NCBI RefSeq assembly: GCF_004959855.1 | Contig: NZ_SPNT01000002.1 | Span: 858,520 to 922,519 of the forward strand | Reading direction: 5' to 3' | DNA from: Nitratireductor sp. XY-223 | GTDB taxonomy: Bacteria; Pseudomonadota; Alphaproteobacteria; Rhizobiales; Rhizobiaceae | DNA length: 64,000 nucleotides | In this document: positions 1 to 8,703 of the stretch, piece by piece | Layout: every line of letters starts with the position of its first letter | Numbering within the stretch: the stretch's first letter is position 1 | The notes under the pieces: model-generated | Database searches by the model: none | The model's input: the letters and a program-made list of their open reading frames with translations, nothing else | Told to the model about the DNA's origin: nothing | Position numbers and translations under genes: made by a program

Positions 1-856
1 TTTCCAGCTCATTGACCGCCTCGGCGAAGTCCTTGTCGAACTGCTTTTGATGCGCCGCATAGGCGAGCTGCAGGGACTGCGGCGCCTGCGACGGCGGGCA
101 GGCCTCCTCGGCATGGAACTTGTCGCCCTCTTCGTCGGGCACCTGGTTGAAGACATACCTGCCTTCGCAAACATCGATCTTGGGCGGCTGCTTCGTCAGT
201 TCGAAATGGTCATAGCCGACCTTGATCATCTTCCAGTATTCGTAGTGCCGGTTGTCGCGATGCCGCGCCATGTTTTCCGCCGTCATGCGGAACGGATAAG
301 CCTGCACCTGGAAGGCCTTCTGGCCGCCACGGTGTGCTTCCCGGGCAAAGGCGTAGATTTCGATCATCAACTCGTCGGTCATGGAATAGCAGCCAGCCGA
401 CGAGCAGGCGCCGTGGACCATGAGGTGGGCGCCGGTGCGGTCATGGGCACGGTCATAGGCGTTGGGATAGCCCATGTTGAAGGAGAGGTAGTAGCTGGAT
501 CTGGGATTCATCTGGTGGGCCCCGATGTGATAGAAGCCCTCAGGCGCCTGGCGGTCGCCCTCCTTGAACTTCGGCCCCAGCTCGCCGGACCATTTGCAGA
601 TCTCGTATTCCTTGACCAGCGCATAGCGGCCCGACGCCTTGGACTTCCAGACCTCCAGCACGCCCTCTTCCTTGAAGATGCGCATCATGATCGGCGCGCG
701 CACGCGCTGATCCTGCGCCTTCATCTTGTTGACCAGTTTCCTGGGAAGCTCGTATTCGGCCTTGTTGTCGACGGATTCAAGGACGTCCTGGCAGCCGGTC
801 AGCGCCAGCGACAGAGCCGATACCGCGATTGCCGATTTCCAGCTGATCAGACCCAC
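1..856 (-). CDS. YafK-type L,D-transpeptidase lipoprotein (partial, C-terminus outside window)
   Basis: The reverse strand is open from a GTG at 856 to the window edge, about 285 codons, so it is absent from the ORF track and its C-terminus is missing. The N-terminus is a lipoprotein signal (hydrophobic SAIAVSALSLALTGC with Cys as the lipidation residue). Further on is the L,D-transpeptidase catalytic signature HGACSSAGCYSMTDE, typical of the YafK/ErfK-YbiS group, which remodels peptidoglycan or anchors proteins to it in the periplasm. The GTG start is favoured by GGAAAGGGG just upstream; the ATG of that upstream stretch is out of frame. The family assignment is firm from the motif; the exact reaction is inferred. 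Confidence 0.85.
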   Translation of the reverse strand, partial: MGLISWKSAIAVSALSLALTGCQDVLESVDNKAEYELPRKLVNKMKAQDQRVRAPIMMRIFKEEGVLEVWKSKASGRYALVKEYEICKWSGELGPKFKEGDRQAPEGFYHIGAHQMNPRSSYYLSFNMGYPNAYDRAHDRTGAHLMVHGACSSAGCYSMTDELMIEIYAFAREAHRGGQKAFQVQAYPFRMTAENMARHRDNRHYEYWKMIKVGYDHFELTKQPPKIDVCEGRYVFNQVPDEEGDKFHAEEACPPSQAPQSLQLAYAAHQKQFDKDFAEAVNELE

Positions 857-1057
857 AGTGCCCCTTTCCCATCCGCGCGGCGCATTCGAAACCGTCTGTT
901 CAAGTCCACCGACGGACCGCATACCGGTCATAGGCCGCAGTCCGCGGCAAACACAAACACCCTAAGTCGCCCAAAATATGACCGATATGTTTCCGGAATC
1001 TTTACCACATTGACGAATGTGCGCGACTTCACAAATTTGTAAACGCCGTTGTTGCCG

Positions 1058-2011
1058 CTAGAGGTCGCGGCCCATGTCGAGGAATTTCTGCCTGCGGTTC
1101 CGGCGCAGCATGTCGCCGTCCAGCATGCTGAGTTCCGAAAGCCCGCCGGCGATTGCGTCCCCGGTGGCCGCGATGACCGCCGCGGGATCGCGATGGGCGC
1201 CGCCGACCGGTTCTTCGACGATATCGTCAATGACACCGAGCTGCTTCAGGTCCTGGGCGGTGATTTTCATATTGGCGGCCGCATCCTTGGCCCGCGTCGC
1301 GTCGCGCCACAGGATCGATGCCGCGCCTTCGGGCGAAATGACGCTGTAGATCGCGTGTTCCAGCATGTAGATGCGGTTGCCGGTGGCAATGGCGATGGCC
1401 CCGCCGGAGCCGCCCTCGCCGATGATCACGGAAATGATCGGAACCCGGACATTGAGGCACATCTCGGTCGAACGGGCGATGGCCTCGGCCTGGCCGCGCT
1501 CCTCGGCGCCGACCCCGGGATAGGCGCCCGAGGTGTCGATCAGGGTGATGACCGGCAGTTTGAAACGGTCCGCCATTTCCAGGATGCGCACCGCCTTGCG
1601 GTAGCCTTCCGGCCTGGCGCTGCCGAAATTGTGGCGGATGCGCGACTTGGTATCGTTGCCCTTCTCCTGGCCGATAATCGCGACCGCCTCGCCGCGGAAA
1701 CGGCCAAGGCCGGCCTGGATGGCTTCGTCGTTGGAGAACTTGCGGTCGCCGGCAAGCGGCGTGAACTCGTCGAACAGCGCATCGGCATAGTCGCGGAAAT
1801 GCGGCCGCGCCGGATGGCGCGCGACCTGCGTCTTCTGCCACGGGGTCAGCTTCGAATAGAGATCGGCAAGGGTGTCCCGCGCGCGGGCCTCCAGTTTCTC
1901 GATTTCGGCGGCGGTGTCGATGATCTCGTCCTCGCCGGCCAGTTTTTTCAGCTCGTGGATTTTGCCTTCGATGTCAGAGAGCGGTTTTTCGAAGTCGAGA
2001 TAGTTGAGCAT
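1058..2011 (-). CDS. accA: Acetyl-CoA carboxylase carboxyltransferase subunit alpha
   Basis: AccA pairs with AccD to move the carboxyl group from carboxybiotin to acetyl-CoA, giving malonyl-CoA, the first committed step of fatty acid synthesis in the cytoplasm. The 317-residue length matches the family. The N-terminal helical region ([18 protein letters not shown]) and the crotonase-fold core with [21 protein letters not shown] and [13 protein letters not shown] are typical of AccA. It follows xerD on the same strand after a 94-bp gap, a gene order often seen in Hyphomicrobiales. No unusual features were seen. Confidence 0.97.
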   Translation of the reverse strand: MLNYLDFEKPLSDIEGKIHELKKLAGEDEIIDTAAEIEKLEARARDTLADLYSKLTPWQKTQVARHPARPHFRDYADALFDEFTPLAGDRKFSNDEAIQAGLGRFRGEAVAIIGQEKGNDTKSRIRHNFGSARPEGYRKAVRILEMADRFKLPVITLIDTSGAYPGVGAEERGQAEAIARSTEMCLNVRVPIISVIIGEGGSGGAIAIATGNRIYMLEHAIYSVISPEGAASILWRDATRAKDAAANMKITAQDLKQLGVIDDIVEEPVGGAHRDPAAVIAATGDAIAGGLSELSMLDGDMLRRNRRQKFLDMGRDL

Positions 2012-2105
2012 CTATTTTTCGATCTCGGGCTGTTTATTGGGCGCGTAGGTTCACTGGCTAAGAGCCATTGCTTCGCAAAGCAAGCAAAAACGCCAGATCG
2101 GCGCT

Positions 2106-3059
2106 CTATGTGCTGTTTTTGGCGGCAATTGCAAGTGGGTGCTTGTCGCTGACAAGCCGATGCAGCCGTTCTTCGAGGATATGCGTGTAAATCTGCGTCG
2201 TCGAAATGTCGGAGTGCCCCAGAAGTTCCTGGACGACGCGCAGATCGGCCCCGTTCTGCAGCAGGTGGCTGGCAAAGGCATGGCGCAGCACGTGCGGCGA
2301 CAGGGCCTTTGCGGATATTCCGCAACGGGCAGCGAGCCCCTTGAGCTCCCTTGCAAAGACCTGCCGGGACAGGTGTCCGCTCGCCCCGCGCGCCGGAAAC
2401 AGAAACGGCGAATCTTCGGCGCCGGGCTGCCGGTCGCGCATCAACGCATAGCGCGACAATGCATCGCGTGCGGTCGATGACAGTGGCACGAGGCGCTCCT
2501 TGTTTCCCTTGCCCCGGACGATCAGGAAGCGCTTGTCGTCCTGGGTCGCAACCGAGGCAGGCAGGCTGACCAGCTCGGAAACGCGCATGCCGGTGGCATA
2601 GAGCAGCTCGATCAGCGCCAGCAGGCGCAGCCGGCCGATCCGTTCGTCGTCTTCGTTGCCGGTTTCGTCGGCTTCGCTTCTGGCACGGCCGATCAGCCTG
2701 CCGACGCTCTCCAGGGTGAGCGATTTGGGCAGGGAGAGCGGCTTTTTCGGAGAATCGAGAACGCCGGTCGGGTCGTCGCCGCGCATGCCCTCGCTGTACA
2801 GGAACCGATAGAACTGGCGCAATGCCGAAAGCCGCCTGGCCTGCGAACTTGCGGCGAAGCCCCGGCCGGCAACGTCCTGGAGGTACTTGCGCAGCGCCTC
2901 GCTGTCGGCGCTGGCAAGGCTGGCACCGGCGCCCTGCAAAAACGCATGTGCGTCCTCCAGATCGTTGCGGTAGGAAGTCAGCGTGTTGGAGGCGGCGCCC
3001 CGTTCGGCGCTCATCATTTCGAGGAAGGCCTCCAGATGCGCGAGGCTCAGATCAGCCAT
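2106..3059 (-). CDS. xerD: Site-specific tyrosine recombinase XerD
   Basis: XerD acts with XerC at dif to resolve chromosome dimers. The 317-residue protein has the N-terminal SAM-like core-binding domain (residues about 5-95) and the C-terminal catalytic domain. All catalytic residues can be placed: Arg159 (ATGMRVSEL), Lys184 (RGKGNKERL), His256 and Arg259 ([13 protein letters not shown]), His282 (LLGHSD) and the nucleophile Tyr291 (QIYTHI). It is a core chromosomal gene by context (accA downstream, aroK divergent), so it is not read as an integrase of a mobile element. Confidence 0.95.
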   Translation of the reverse strand: MADLSLAHLEAFLEMMSAERGAASNTLTSYRNDLEDAHAFLQGAGASLASADSEALRKYLQDVAGRGFAASSQARRLSALRQFYRFLYSEGMRGDDPTGVLDSPKKPLSLPKSLTLESVGRLIGRARSEADETGNEDDERIGRLRLLALIELLYATGMRVSELVSLPASVATQDDKRFLIVRGKGNKERLVPLSSTARDALSRYALMRDRQPGAEDSPFLFPARGASGHLSRQVFARELKGLAARCGISAKALSPHVLRHAFASHLLQNGADLRVVQELLGHSDISTTQIYTHILEERLHRLVSDKHPLAIAAKNST

Positions 3060-3092
3060 GGCGTTCCGCCGTTTGGTCGGTAACCAAAGGAA

Positions 3093-3239
3093 TCAGTTCG
3101 GATTGACCTTTTCCGTCGGCACGCGGATGGTGATTTCCCGCGGCTTCGGATCGACATAAATGGTCAGGGCGAACATGGCGCCGTACACCAGACCGGCTAT
3201 CACCGCGCAGAACACAATAAACCGGATCAGGGACGGCAT
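3093..3239 (-). CDS. Small single-pass membrane protein (48 aa), conserved-looking, function unknown
   Basis: This short ORF is missing from the ORF track; the listed 3052..3246 ORF is a shadow in another frame. It starts at ATG 3239 and ends at TGA 3093-3095. The product begins MPSLIRFIVFCAVIAGLVYG, giving one transmembrane helix (residues about 5-27) and a short charged tail with PREITIRVP. I recall similar roughly 50-residue proteins between xerD and aroK in other Rhizobiales, sometimes mislabelled as histidine kinases; that is memory, not a search. It is 33 bp upstream of xerD on the same strand, so the two may be co-transcribed. No function is proposed. Confidence 0.7.
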   Translation of the reverse strand: MPSLIRFIVFCAVIAGLVYGAMFALTIYVDPKPREITIRVPTEKVNPN

Positions 3240-3399
3240 GCATCATTCCAATGGTTCGAATTCGTCAGCCCTTTATGGGCGAGGCACAGGACCGTTGCAA
3301 GGCTGGATTAAGACCATGTTGATAAGAGGCTTAACGGGTGCTGCTTGACGGGGCGAAAACATTTGTTGATACCGGTTGCATGAAGATGGAAGCGGCCGC

Positions 3400-3978
3400 A
3401 TGAACACCCGGCAAGCGGATCCTGCACGCAAAAGGGCGGATGAAGCGCGCGCCAGCCTCGGCAAACGCACCGTCGTTTTCGTCGGGCTCATGGGGGCCGG
3501 CAAATCGGTGATCGGCAAGCTCACGGCGCAGGCGATGCAGATTCCCTTCACCGATTCGGATCAGGAGATCGAGCGGGTTTCGCGTATGTCGATCGCCGAT
3601 CTGTTCGCCAGTTACGGCGAGGAGGAATTCCGCGCGCTCGAGGCGCGGGTCATCCGACGGCTGCTGCGCGACGGACCGATGGTCCTTTCGACCGGCGGCG
3701 GCGCGTTCATGCAGGAGCGGGTGCGCGCCAATATCAAGCGGCGCGGCCTTTCCGTGTGGCTGAAGGCCGATCTCGAGGTGCTTTGGGAACGGGTTCGGCG
3801 GCGCGGTCACCGGCCGTTGCTGAAGACGGCGGACCCGAAGGCAACGCTGGCGGCGCTGCTCGACGAGCGCTATCCGACCTATGCGGAGGCCGACCTTATC
3901 GTGCAGTCGAGGGATGTCGCCAAGGAGACGATTGTCGGTGAAGTGTTGGAAGCCATTGTGAAAGACGCGAAGGATTAA
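3400..3978 (+). CDS. aroK: Shikimate kinase
   Basis: AroK phosphorylates shikimate at O3 with ATP in the cytoplasmic aromatic amino acid pathway. The P-loop GLMGAGKS, the Mg-binding DSDQEIE and the shikimate-binding STGGGAF are all present in order. The ORF track starts at a TTG (3376); the ATG at 3400 is preferred because it is preceded by GGAAG and gives a 192-residue protein of usual length. The stop is 5 bp from aroB, and aroB in turn overlaps the CorC gene, so aroK-aroB-CorC is a tight operon. Confidence 0.95.
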   Translation: MNTRQADPARKRADEARASLGKRTVVFVGLMGAGKSVIGKLTAQAMQIPFTDSDQEIERVSRMSIADLFASYGEEEFRALEARVIRRLLRDGPMVLSTGGGAFMQERVRANIKRRGLSVWLKADLEVLWERVRRRGHRPLLKTADPKATLAALLDERYPTYAEADLIVQSRDVAKETIVGEVLEAIVKDAKD

Positions 3979-3983
3979 ATCGG

Positions 3984-5117
3984 ATGAACAATGCCGCTGC
4001 GGAACCGGAACAGGCCTGCGTGCGGGTCGAACTGGGGCCGCGATCCTACGACATCCTGATCGGACCCGGGCTGATCGCCGATGCGGGCGCGCAGATCGCG
4101 GCGCGGCTGGCGGACGTAAATGTCGCAATCATCACCGATGAAACCGTCGCCGCGCTTTATCTGCCGGCGCTGAAGGAAAGCCTCGGCGCCGCCGGAATCG
4201 CCAGCACCGATATCGTGCTGCCGGCCGGCGAGAAGACCAAGAGCTTCGAGCATCTGATCGAAGCGTCCCACGGCGTCCTCGAGGCAAAGCTCGAGCGCGG
4301 CGATGCGGTCGTGGCGCTCGGCGGCGGCGTGATCGGCGATCTCGCGGGTTTCGTGGCCAGCGTCGTGCGCCGCGGCATGCGGTTCGTGCAGATCCCCACG
4401 TCGCTTCTGGCGCAGGTGGATTCGTCCGTCGGCGGCAAGACGGGCATCAATACCGGCCACGGCAAGAACCTGATCGGCGCCTTCCATCAGCCGGCCCTGG
4501 TGCTGGCCGACACGGAGGTGCTCGACACGCTGTCCGACCGCGAGTTCCGGGCCGGCTACGCGGAAGTCGCCAAATACGGCCTTATCGACCGACCCGAATT
4601 CTTCGCCTGGCTGGAGGGCAACTGGCAACAGGTGTTCGCCGGCGGCGCGGCGCGCATCAACGCCATCGCGACGAGCTGCCAGGCCAAGGCCGATGTCGTT
4701 GCCGCCGACGAGCAGGAGAGCGGCCGGCGCGCGCTGCTCAATCTCGGCCACACGTTCGGCCACGCGCTCGAAGCGGCGGTCGGCTATGACGGGCGCCGCC
4801 TGGTGCACGGTGAGGCGGTCGCGATCGGCGTCGTGCTCGCGCATGAGTTCTCGGCGCGCATGAACCTGGCGAGCCCGGATGATGCTCGGCGGGTGGCCGC
4901 GCATTTCAGGGCCGTCGGCCTGCCGACCGGCCTTGGCGACATTGACGGTGCGCTGCCGGCACCCGATATATTGATGCATCACATTGCGCAGGACAAAAAG
5001 GTCAAGCGGGGGAAACTGACATTCGTCCTGACGCGGGGGATCGGGCAGTCGTTCATCGCCGATGACGTGCCGCCTTCCGAGGTTCTCGGTTTCTTGAAGG
5101 AAAAACACCCACAATGA
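3984..5117 (+). CDS. aroB: 3-dehydroquinate synthase
   Basis: AroB converts DAHP to 3-dehydroquinate, using NAD and a divalent metal, in the shikimate pathway. The 377-residue protein has the nucleotide-binding segment GGGVIGDLAGFVAS, the Lys-rich DSSVGGKTGIN segment and the metal-site stretch NLGHTFGHALEAA. It follows aroK by 5 bp and its stop overlaps the start of the next gene by 4 bp (ATGA), consistent with translational coupling. Confidence 0.97.
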   Translation: MNNAAAEPEQACVRVELGPRSYDILIGPGLIADAGAQIAARLADVNVAIITDETVAALYLPALKESLGAAGIASTDIVLPAGEKTKSFEHLIEASHGVLEAKLERGDAVVALGGGVIGDLAGFVASVVRRGMRFVQIPTSLLAQVDSSVGGKTGINTGHGKNLIGAFHQPALVLADTEVLDTLSDREFRAGYAEVAKYGLIDRPEFFAWLEGNWQQVFAGGAARINAIATSCQAKADVVAADEQESGRRALLNLGHTFGHALEAAVGYDGRRLVHGEAVAIGVVLAHEFSARMNLASPDDARRVAAHFRAVGLPTGLGDIDGALPAPDILMHHIAQDKKVKRGKLTFVLTRGIGQSFIADDVPPSEVLGFLKEKHPQ

Positions 5118-6394
5118 TCGCCGAATACTGGCTGACAATCCTCGTCATTCTCGCCCTGATCGTCTTGTCCGGCTTCTTTTCCGGGTCCGAGACGGCGCTG
5201 ACCGCGGCGTCGCGCGCGCGCATGCACCAGCTCGAGGCGAACGGGCAGAAGAGGGCCGGCATCGTGGCGCGGCTGATCGAGCGCCGCGACCGGCTGATCG
5301 GCGCGCTTCTGATCGGTAACAACCTTGTCAACATCCTGGCCTCGGCGCTTGCCACGAGCCTTTTCCTCAGCCTGTTCGGTGAGGCTGGTGTCGCCTATGC
5401 GACCATCGCCATGACCGTGCTGCTGGTCATCTTCTCGGAGGTTCTGCCGAAGAGCTGGGCGATTTCGTCGACCGACCGCTTCGCAATGACGGTGGCTCCG
5501 GCGGTGCGCGTGTTCGTCGCCGTCGCCGGCCCGCTCTCGATTGCGGTCAACGCCATCGTACGCCGGCTGCTCAGCCTGCTCGGGGTGACGCTGTCGACAG
5601 AGACCTCCATGCTTTCCGCACAGGAGGAGCTGCGCGGCGCCGTCGCGCTGCTGCACCGCGAGGGCTCGGTGATCAAGGCCGACCGCGACCGGCTCGGCGG
5701 CGTGCTCGACCTCGGCGAACTGGAAGTGTCCGACATCATGGTCCACCGCACCGCGATGCGCATGATCAACGCCGACGAGGATCCGGAGACCGCGGTGCGC
5801 CAGATCCTCGAGAGTCCCTATACACGCATGCCGGTATGGCGCGACGAGACCGAAAACATCATCGGCGTCATCCATGCGAAGGATGTGTTGCGGGCGCTGG
5901 CCGGCGCCGGCGGCGACCGGCAGACGGTCGACATCGTCAAGACGGCGCAGAAGCCGTGGTTCGTACCCGACACCACCAATCTGAAGGACCAGCTCAACGC
6001 GTTCCTGCGGCACAAGGCGCATTTCGCCGTCGTCGTCGACGAATATGGCGAGGTCGAGGGGCTGGTGACGCTCGAGGACATTCTCGAGGAGATCGTCGGC
6101 GACATCGCGGACGAGCACGATCTGGATATCCGCGGCGTCAACCAGGAGGCCGACGGATCGGTGGTGGTCGATGGCAGCGTGCCGATCCGCGATCTCAACC
6201 GGGCGCTCGACTGGGACCTGCCGGACGAGGAGGCGACGACGGTCGCCGGCCTGGTGATCCACGAATCGCAGATTATCCCTGAGGAGCGCCAGGCGTTCAC
6301 CTATCACGGCATGCGGTTCATCGTGCTGAAACGCGTCAAGAACCGAATCACCAAGCTGCGCATCCGGCCGCTTGCGTCCGAAAGCGGGGGCTGA
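5114..6394 (+). CDS. CorC/HlyC-CNNM family transporter (DUF21, CBS pair, CorC domain)
   Basis: The 426-residue membrane protein has an N-terminal DUF21/CNNM domain (residues 1 to about 180) with several hydrophobic segments and the signatures SGFFSGSETAL and IGNNLVNI. A CBS pair follows (about 195-325) and then a C-terminal CorC_HlyC domain (about 340-420). CNNM/CorC proteins are linked to Mg2+ or Co2+ efflux and membrane stress; the substrate cannot be read from sequence. It overlaps aroB by 4 bp, so it is probably the last gene of the aroKB operon, an arrangement common in this order. Confidence 0.9.
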   Translation: MIAEYWLTILVILALIVLSGFFSGSETALTAASRARMHQLEANGQKRAGIVARLIERRDRLIGALLIGNNLVNILASALATSLFLSLFGEAGVAYATIAMTVLLVIFSEVLPKSWAISSTDRFAMTVAPAVRVFVAVAGPLSIAVNAIVRRLLSLLGVTLSTETSMLSAQEELRGAVALLHREGSVIKADRDRLGGVLDLGELEVSDIMVHRTAMRMINADEDPETAVRQILESPYTRMPVWRDETENIIGVIHAKDVLRALAGAGGDRQTVDIVKTAQKPWFVPDTTNLKDQLNAFLRHKAHFAVVVDEYGEVEGLVTLEDILEEIVGDIADEHDLDIRGVNQEADGSVVVDGSVPIRDLNRALDWDLPDEEATTVAGLVIHESQIIPEERQAFTYHGMRFIVLKRVKNRITKLRIRPLASESGG

Positions 6395-6397
6395 GCG

Positions 6398-6694
6398 CTA
6401 CCAGCGGACTTTCTCGTCGGGCGCGGCCGGCTCGATCGCAAGGGCGTGGACGCCCTCGCGCAGTTCCTCGCCGAGCAATTCGTTGATGGCGCGGTGCCTT
6501 GCTATACGTGGCATGCCGGCGAATCTGGATGAGACGATACGGATCCTGAAATGGGTTTCGCCGGTGCCGTCGAAGCTTTCCTGGTGGCCGGCGTGCAGGT
6601 GGCTTTCGTTGATGACCTCGAGCCGCTGCGGCTCAAATGCATCACGAAGTTTTTTTGTCATGCGTAACTCAATTGCACCGTTTTGTCCTGTCAT
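6398..6694 (-). CDS. BolA family protein
   Basis: This 98-residue BolA-fold protein carries the characteristic ESHLHAGH segment and the C-terminal RHRAINELLGEEL helix. BolA proteins work with monothiol glutaredoxins in iron-sulfur and iron homeostasis and affect envelope shape. The start at 6694 is backed by AGGAAAGAG upstream; an internal Met 12 is a weaker alternative. It converges with the CorC gene with 3 bp between stops and is divergent from the J-domain gene, a usual arrangement in Hyphomicrobiales. Confidence 0.88.
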   Translation of the reverse strand: MTGQNGAIELRMTKKLRDAFEPQRLEVINESHLHAGHQESFDGTGETHFRIRIVSSRFAGMPRIARHRAINELLGEELREGVHALAIEPAAPDEKVRW

Positions 6695-6840
6695 GACAGC
6701 TCTTTCCTGCTATGCTACTGCGCCCCGGACAGAGGCGGGTCGAAAGCGATCCCGGGCGACTCGGTCCGATCCCGATAATAGGGCAATTTGCGACAAGTCA
6801 ATTCTTGTTCGTGTTGCCGGCACACATCATAATTGAGCAC

Positions 6841-7482
6841 ATGAAACTGGATTCGAAATATTTTGACAGTATTCGCTCGTCCAAGCGCAAGGGCAAGGGC
6901 AAGGCCGGCGCCAAGGCGAAGGAGGAGACGCCCGTCTGCCAGTGGGACGGCTGCGAGAAGAAGGGCGAATTCCGCGCGCCCGTCGGACGTGACGCCGAGG
7001 GAAAATATTTCATGTTCTGCGCCGAGCACGTGCGCGAGTACAACAAGGGCTACAATTATTTCTCGGGGCTTTCCGACAGCGAGATCGCCCGCTACCAGAA
7101 GGAAGCGCTGACCGGCCACCGGCCGACATGGACCGTCGGCGTCAACCGGTCATCGACGGCACGGCCCAATCCGCAGCAATCGCAGGCGCGCTCCGGCAGC
7201 GCCGCTTCCTACGCCAACATGCGCGACCCGTTCCGGCTGTTCGAGGAACGCCAGTCAGGCCGGCCGCAGCCGCGCAAGCGCAAGCTCAAGACGCTCGAGG
7301 CAAAGGCCTTCGACACTATGGGACTTGCCGCAAACGCGACATCAAACGACATCAAGACCCGCTACAAGGAGCTGGTGAAGCAGCATCATCCCGACGCAAA
7401 CGGGGGCGACAGGGGATCCGAAGACCGGTTTCGCGAGGTGATTCAGGCCTATCAATTGCTCAAACAGTCCGGTTTCTGCTAG
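6841..7482 (+). CDS. J-domain (DnaJ-like) protein
   Basis: The protein ends in a short J domain (about the last 70 residues) with the diagnostic HPD in KQHHPDANGGD, so it should stimulate an Hsp70. The N-terminal half is specific to alphaproteobacteria, with Cys/His-containing CQWDGCEKKGEFRAP and the segment CAEHVREYNKGYNYFSGL. The track ORF begins at 6712; ATG 6841 (MKLDSKYFDSIR) is preferred because this is where such proteins start and the upstream codons look non-coding. The length is 213 residues. It precedes cobS with a 222-bp gap. Confidence 0.88.
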   Translation: MKLDSKYFDSIRSSKRKGKGKAGAKAKEETPVCQWDGCEKKGEFRAPVGRDAEGKYFMFCAEHVREYNKGYNYFSGLSDSEIARYQKEALTGHRPTWTVGVNRSSTARPNPQQSQARSGSAASYANMRDPFRLFEERQSGRPQPRKRKLKTLEAKAFDTMGLAANATSNDIKTRYKELVKQHHPDANGGDRGSEDRFREVIQAYQLLKQSGFC

Positions 7483-7704
7483 AGCGGCCGATGCCCGGAT
7501 TCGAACACCAGCCCGCGTTGACGTCGGCCATCTATGGGGTTACACCTCGCATCGGCTCGCCGTGTCAGCAGCCGAATTCGCCGCGGTCAACGGATCATAA
7601 ACAAGCTTTCCTTGCTCCGGATCATGCCTGCGGATAAACAGCTCACGGACAAACCAGACGCCGAAGGGCGTAAAACGGCCGAACGGAAAGGCCGTGTTGG
7701 AGAC

Positions 7705-8697
7705 ATGATGAACAAGATTGACCTCGATATTTCCGATCTGCCGGACACGACCGTCCAGGTGCGGGAAGCGTTCGATATCGATACCGATCTGACGGTACCC
7801 GCCTATTCGCAGGCCGATGCCTACGTGCCGGATCTCGATCCGGACTACCTCTTCGACCGCGACACGACGCTGGCGATCCTCGCCGGGTTCGCGCACAACC
7901 GGCGGGTGATGGTCTCCGGCTATCACGGCACCGGCAAATCGACCCATATCGAGCAGGTCGCCGCGCGGCTCAACTGGCCGTGCGTGCGCGTCAATCTCGA
8001 CAGCCATGTCAGCCGCATCGATCTGGTCGGCAAGGACGCCATCGTGCTCAAGGAAGGCCAGCAGGTCACCGAGTTTCGCGACGGAATCCTGCCCTGGGCG
8101 TACCAGCACAATGTTGCGCTCGTCTTCGACGAATACGATGCCGGCCGGCCGGACGTCATGTTCGTGATCCAGCGAGTCCTGGAATCGTCGGGACGCCTGA
8201 CGCTGCTCGACCAGAGCCGCGTCATCCGCCCGCATCCGGCTTTCCGCCTGTTCGCGACGGCCAACACCGTCGGCCTCGGCGACACGACCGGCCTCTACCA
8301 CGGCACCCAGCAGATCAACCAGGCGCAGATGGATCGCTGGTCCATCGTCACGACGCTCAACTACCTGCCGCACGACAACGAGGTCAACATCGTGCTCGCC
8401 AAGGTCAAGAGCTTCGACACCGAGGAAGGCCGTGACAGGGTTTCCAAGATGGTGCGGGTGGCCGACATGACGCGCGCCGCGTTCATCAATGGCGACCTGT
8501 CGACGGTCATGAGCCCGCGCACGGTCATCACCTGGGCCGAGAATGCCGATATCTTCGGCGATCTGGCCTTCGCATTCCAGCTCACCTTCCTGAACAAGTG
8601 CGATGAGCTGGAGCGGGCACTCGTGGCCGAACAGTATCAGCGCGCCTTCGGCGAGGAGCTCAAGGACAGCGCAGCGAACATCGTCCTGGATTCGTAA
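7705..8697 (+). CDS. cobS: Cobaltochelatase AAA+ subunit CobS
   Basis: CobS is the AAA+ ATPase of the CobNST complex that inserts Co2+ into hydrogenobyrinic acid a,c-diamide in aerobic cobalamin synthesis. The P-loop GYHGTGKS (about residue 72), Walker B FDEYD and sensor region [17 protein letters not shown] are visible. The track ORF is N-terminally overextended; paired ATGs at 7705/7708 after GGAG give about 330 residues, matching the family. cobT follows 6 bp later. The catalytic CobN is not in this window. Confidence 0.95.
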   Translation: MMNKIDLDISDLPDTTVQVREAFDIDTDLTVPAYSQADAYVPDLDPDYLFDRDTTLAILAGFAHNRRVMVSGYHGTGKSTHIEQVAARLNWPCVRVNLDSHVSRIDLVGKDAIVLKEGQQVTEFRDGILPWAYQHNVALVFDEYDAGRPDVMFVIQRVLESSGRLTLLDQSRVIRPHPAFRLFATANTVGLGDTTGLYHGTQQINQAQMDRWSIVTTLNYLPHDNEVNIVLAKVKSFDTEEGRDRVSKMVRVADMTRAAFINGDLSTVMSPRTVITWAENADIFGDLAFAFQLTFLNKCDELERALVAEQYQRAFGEELKDSAANIVLDS

Positions 8698-8703
8698 GAT
8701 CCG

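Noticed and set aside
47-1042. 331-aa plus-strand ORF
   Set aside because: It is antisense to the L,D-transpeptidase lipoprotein, whose catalytic motif and lipobox are clear on the minus strand.
2106-3059. Integrase of a genomic island
   Set aside because: All features and the neighbours (accA, aroK) are those of chromosomal XerD; no attachment site or island genes are nearby.
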